Source: Acinetobacter baumannii
GTDB taxonomy: Bacteria; Pseudomonadota; Gammaproteobacteria; Pseudomonadales; Moraxellaceae
Length of the DNA: 64,000 nucleotides
NCBI RefSeq assembly: GCF_016508585.1
Contig: NZ_JADVOP010000015.1
Coordinates: forward strand, 1 to 64,000
Reading direction: 5' to 3'
Position 1 is the first letter of the stretch, and each line of letters begins with the position of its first letter. Shown here one piece after another: positions 62,705-64,000 of the stretch. Under the pieces are notes generated by a model. The model made no database searches and was not told where the DNA came from. It was given only the letters and a program-made list of their open reading frames with translations. A program made the position numbers and the translations under genes.

Positions 62705-63529
62705 TCAAACCTCATTCATCCTCAAACATGTCATGGAGTTGTTCCATAGAATATCTGCCAATAACGAAAGTTCCATGTTTAAGCTTTCTGCCAAACCTTG
62801 CAGAACATAGGGTAAATTGACAGGCGTATTACGTGTTCGGTGTTGTGTAGATGTCTGACAGCACAAAGGCGTCATGTCTGGACAGTCTGTTTCTAGAACG
62901 AGATGTTCTGCTCCCACTGCCTGTACCACAGCATGGAGTTTTTTGGCATTTGGCTGAGTAATCTGTCCTGTGATCCCAATTTTAAATCCCAACTTGATCA
63001 ATGCTTTGGCTTCTTCTACACCACCACTGAAAGCATGTGCAATTCCCCCATTTCGAAACTGATGTTGTTTCAACATCGTCAGAACATCGGCATGAGATTT
63101 ACGGATATGCAAAAGAATCGGCAGATCAAACTGTTGAGCAAGTTCAATCTGCGCTGAAAAGAATGCCTTTTGCTTTGCCAAAATTTCAGGCTGTTTATGT
63201 TGTCTCAAAAAAGTATCTAAACCGATTTCTCCAACAGCGATACACTGTTCTGTTTGGAGAATCTGTTCGAGTGCATCGAGATGTGCTGAATCATGCTGCT
63301 CAATATAGAAAGGATGCAAACCCGGTGCCAAATGGCTGCGCGGTGCCTGTTCTAACTGGTTCAGTATGTAATGAGTATGAATCAATTCTTGAAAACGTGA
63401 TTTTAAAAACCCGATTAAAACCAGATGTTCAACCCCAGCCAATTTTGCTTGATATGCCAACGTCTCCCGGTCCTGATCAAAATCCGGAACATCGAAATGC
63501 GTATGGGTATCAAACAGTCTCAATGACAT
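62705..63529 (-). CDS. TatD-family metal-dependent hydrolase
   Basis: A 274-residue TIM-barrel hydrolase. The metal motif DTHTHFDVPDFDQDRE is at the N-terminus, followed by GLHPFYIEQH, AVGEIGLDTFLRQH, LHIRKSHADVL, HAFSGGVEEA and VLETDCPDMTP. It belongs to the YjjV/TatD DNase group. The start overlaps the stop of the upstream DUF3298-like gene (TAATG), so translation is coupled. Confidence 0.88.
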   Translation of the reverse strand: MSLRLFDTHTHFDVPDFDQDRETLAYQAKLAGVEHLVLIGFLKSRFQELIHTHYILNQLEQAPRSHLAPGLHPFYIEQHDSAHLDALEQILQTEQCIAVGEIGLDTFLRQHKQPEILAKQKAFFSAQIELAQQFDLPILLHIRKSHADVLTMLKQHQFRNGGIAHAFSGGVEEAKALIKLGFKIGITGQITQPNAKKLHAVVQAVGAEHLVLETDCPDMTPLCCQTSTQHRTRNTPVNLPYVLQGLAESLNMELSLLADILWNNSMTCLRMNEV

Positions 63530-64000
63530 TATGATTTCGCTTTGCTGTCAGCCGCCGGCGCAGAACTATTCGGTTGATCTACCTGCATTTGTGCCGGGAA
63601 ATATTGCGGTTTTAATATCCCGTTTAATTGATCATAAGGAATGGTTAAACGAGGTAAACCCACCACATATGGACCAATATCATATTCACCATACTGCAAA
63701 ATCAAACCTTGTTTGCCCAGATAAAAATTATTGGATAATTGAAATTTCCAAACTTGCTCATACTCGCTCACATTATCCGCAAGTTTTGAATCAACAACCC
63801 AAGCTTTGAACGCATCATGTGCCAATTGTTCAAATTTAGCTTTTTGCTTTGTTTCAATAATTTGATCCAGTTGAACCTGTTTCTTGGTCAGCAAATCAAA
63901 ATTAAAATAAGTTTGTGCAGATGATCCATGTGCTCCCCCCAAGTAGCTACTGCTATTTAATACAACCGTTGCTAAAGGCTTGTCCGAATTCAATATTTTA
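63529..64000 (-). CDS. DUF3298/RsiV-like protein, 3' part
   Basis: The C-terminal 150 or so residues of a gene whose start lies beyond the window end; the frame is open to the last base. VVLNSSSYLGGAHGSSAQTYFNFDL is the DUF3298/RsiV signature (periplasmic beta-sandwich that follows a DUF4163 domain). YFLGKQ-type and YDIGPYVVGLPRLTIPY segments follow. The extreme C-terminus is low-complexity. Probably a periplasmic or lipid-anchored protein. Confidence 0.72.
   Translation of the reverse strand, partial: KILNSDKPLATVVLNSSSYLGGAHGSSAQTYFNFDLLTKKQVQLDQIIETKQKAKFEQLAHDAFKAWVVDSKLADNVSEYEQVWKFQLSNNFYLGKQGLILQYGEYDIGPYVVGLPRLTIPYDQLNGILKPQYFPAQMQVDQPNSSAPAADSKAKS

Overview
The window is AT-rich gammaproteobacterial chromosome. 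The gene set (OprB-type porins, a BCCT carrier, AcnA, TcdA, TatD, DusA) and the codon style look like Acinetobacter; that assignment is inference from overall resemblance and no search was run. No rRNA, tRNA, CRISPR array or recognisable insertion sequence was seen.

Layout. (1) 159-6752, plus strand: a catabolic operon of an amidase, a PgdA/imidase-type CE4 hydrolase, an MFS carrier, two SDR dehydrogenases, a small CxxC protein and a COG0523 metallochaperone. Hydrolysis of a cyclic imide to a half-amide and then a dicarboxylate is a plausible reading. (2) 7021-10703: an OprB-type porin, a solute-binding protein without a signal peptide, and a GntR regulator with two winged-helix domains. (3) 10997-19763: a complete non-phosphorylating L-fucose pathway (porin, FucP-like permease, mutarotase, dehydrogenase, lactonase, fuconate dehydratase, KDF dehydrogenase, diketo-acid hydrolase). 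A divergent FadR-type regulator faces it across a perfect 38-bp palindrome. (4) 20208-26636: an SDR, then an aromatic amino acid ammonia-lyase homologue that has lost the MIO-forming Ala-Ser-Gly, a BCCT betaine carrier, and a frameshifted porin. Both the lyase and the carrier are preceded by the HutC-type palindrome TGTATATACA. Together they suggest uptake and cleavage of ergothioneine or a related histidine betaine.

(5) 27127-54722: a 27.6-kb integrative element in dusA, bounded by 20-bp direct repeats. The old dusA 5' end is stranded on the left. The element supplies a new start for the intact dusA on the right, beside its tyrosine integrase. Cargo from left to right is an XRE-ImmA/IrrE pair with an unknown partner (toxin-antitoxin or defence candidate), chrBA, a Ni/Co block (dmeF/rcnR, a small YHYH protein, an NreB-like MFS, a HupE-like protein and a CzcCBA-type RND pump), an RDF-like/YqaJ/DUF932 recombination block, a strongly structured intergenic segment, small lipoproteins, an orphan 474-aa protein, and a Gp2/YagK-like replication protein with a PrtN-like regulator. 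No conjugation or virion genes are seen.

(6) 54649-64000: dusA, a LysR regulator, small membrane proteins, a frameshifted DUF695-like gene, tcdA, acnA, a TatD-family hydrolase and the 3' part of a DUF3298-like gene that runs off the window end.

The most interesting items are the MIO-less lyase/BCCT pair with paired HutC-type operators, the dusA island with its replaced start and arm-type repeats, the tandem-winged-helix GntR regulator, and the structured segment near 46.9-47.06 kb.
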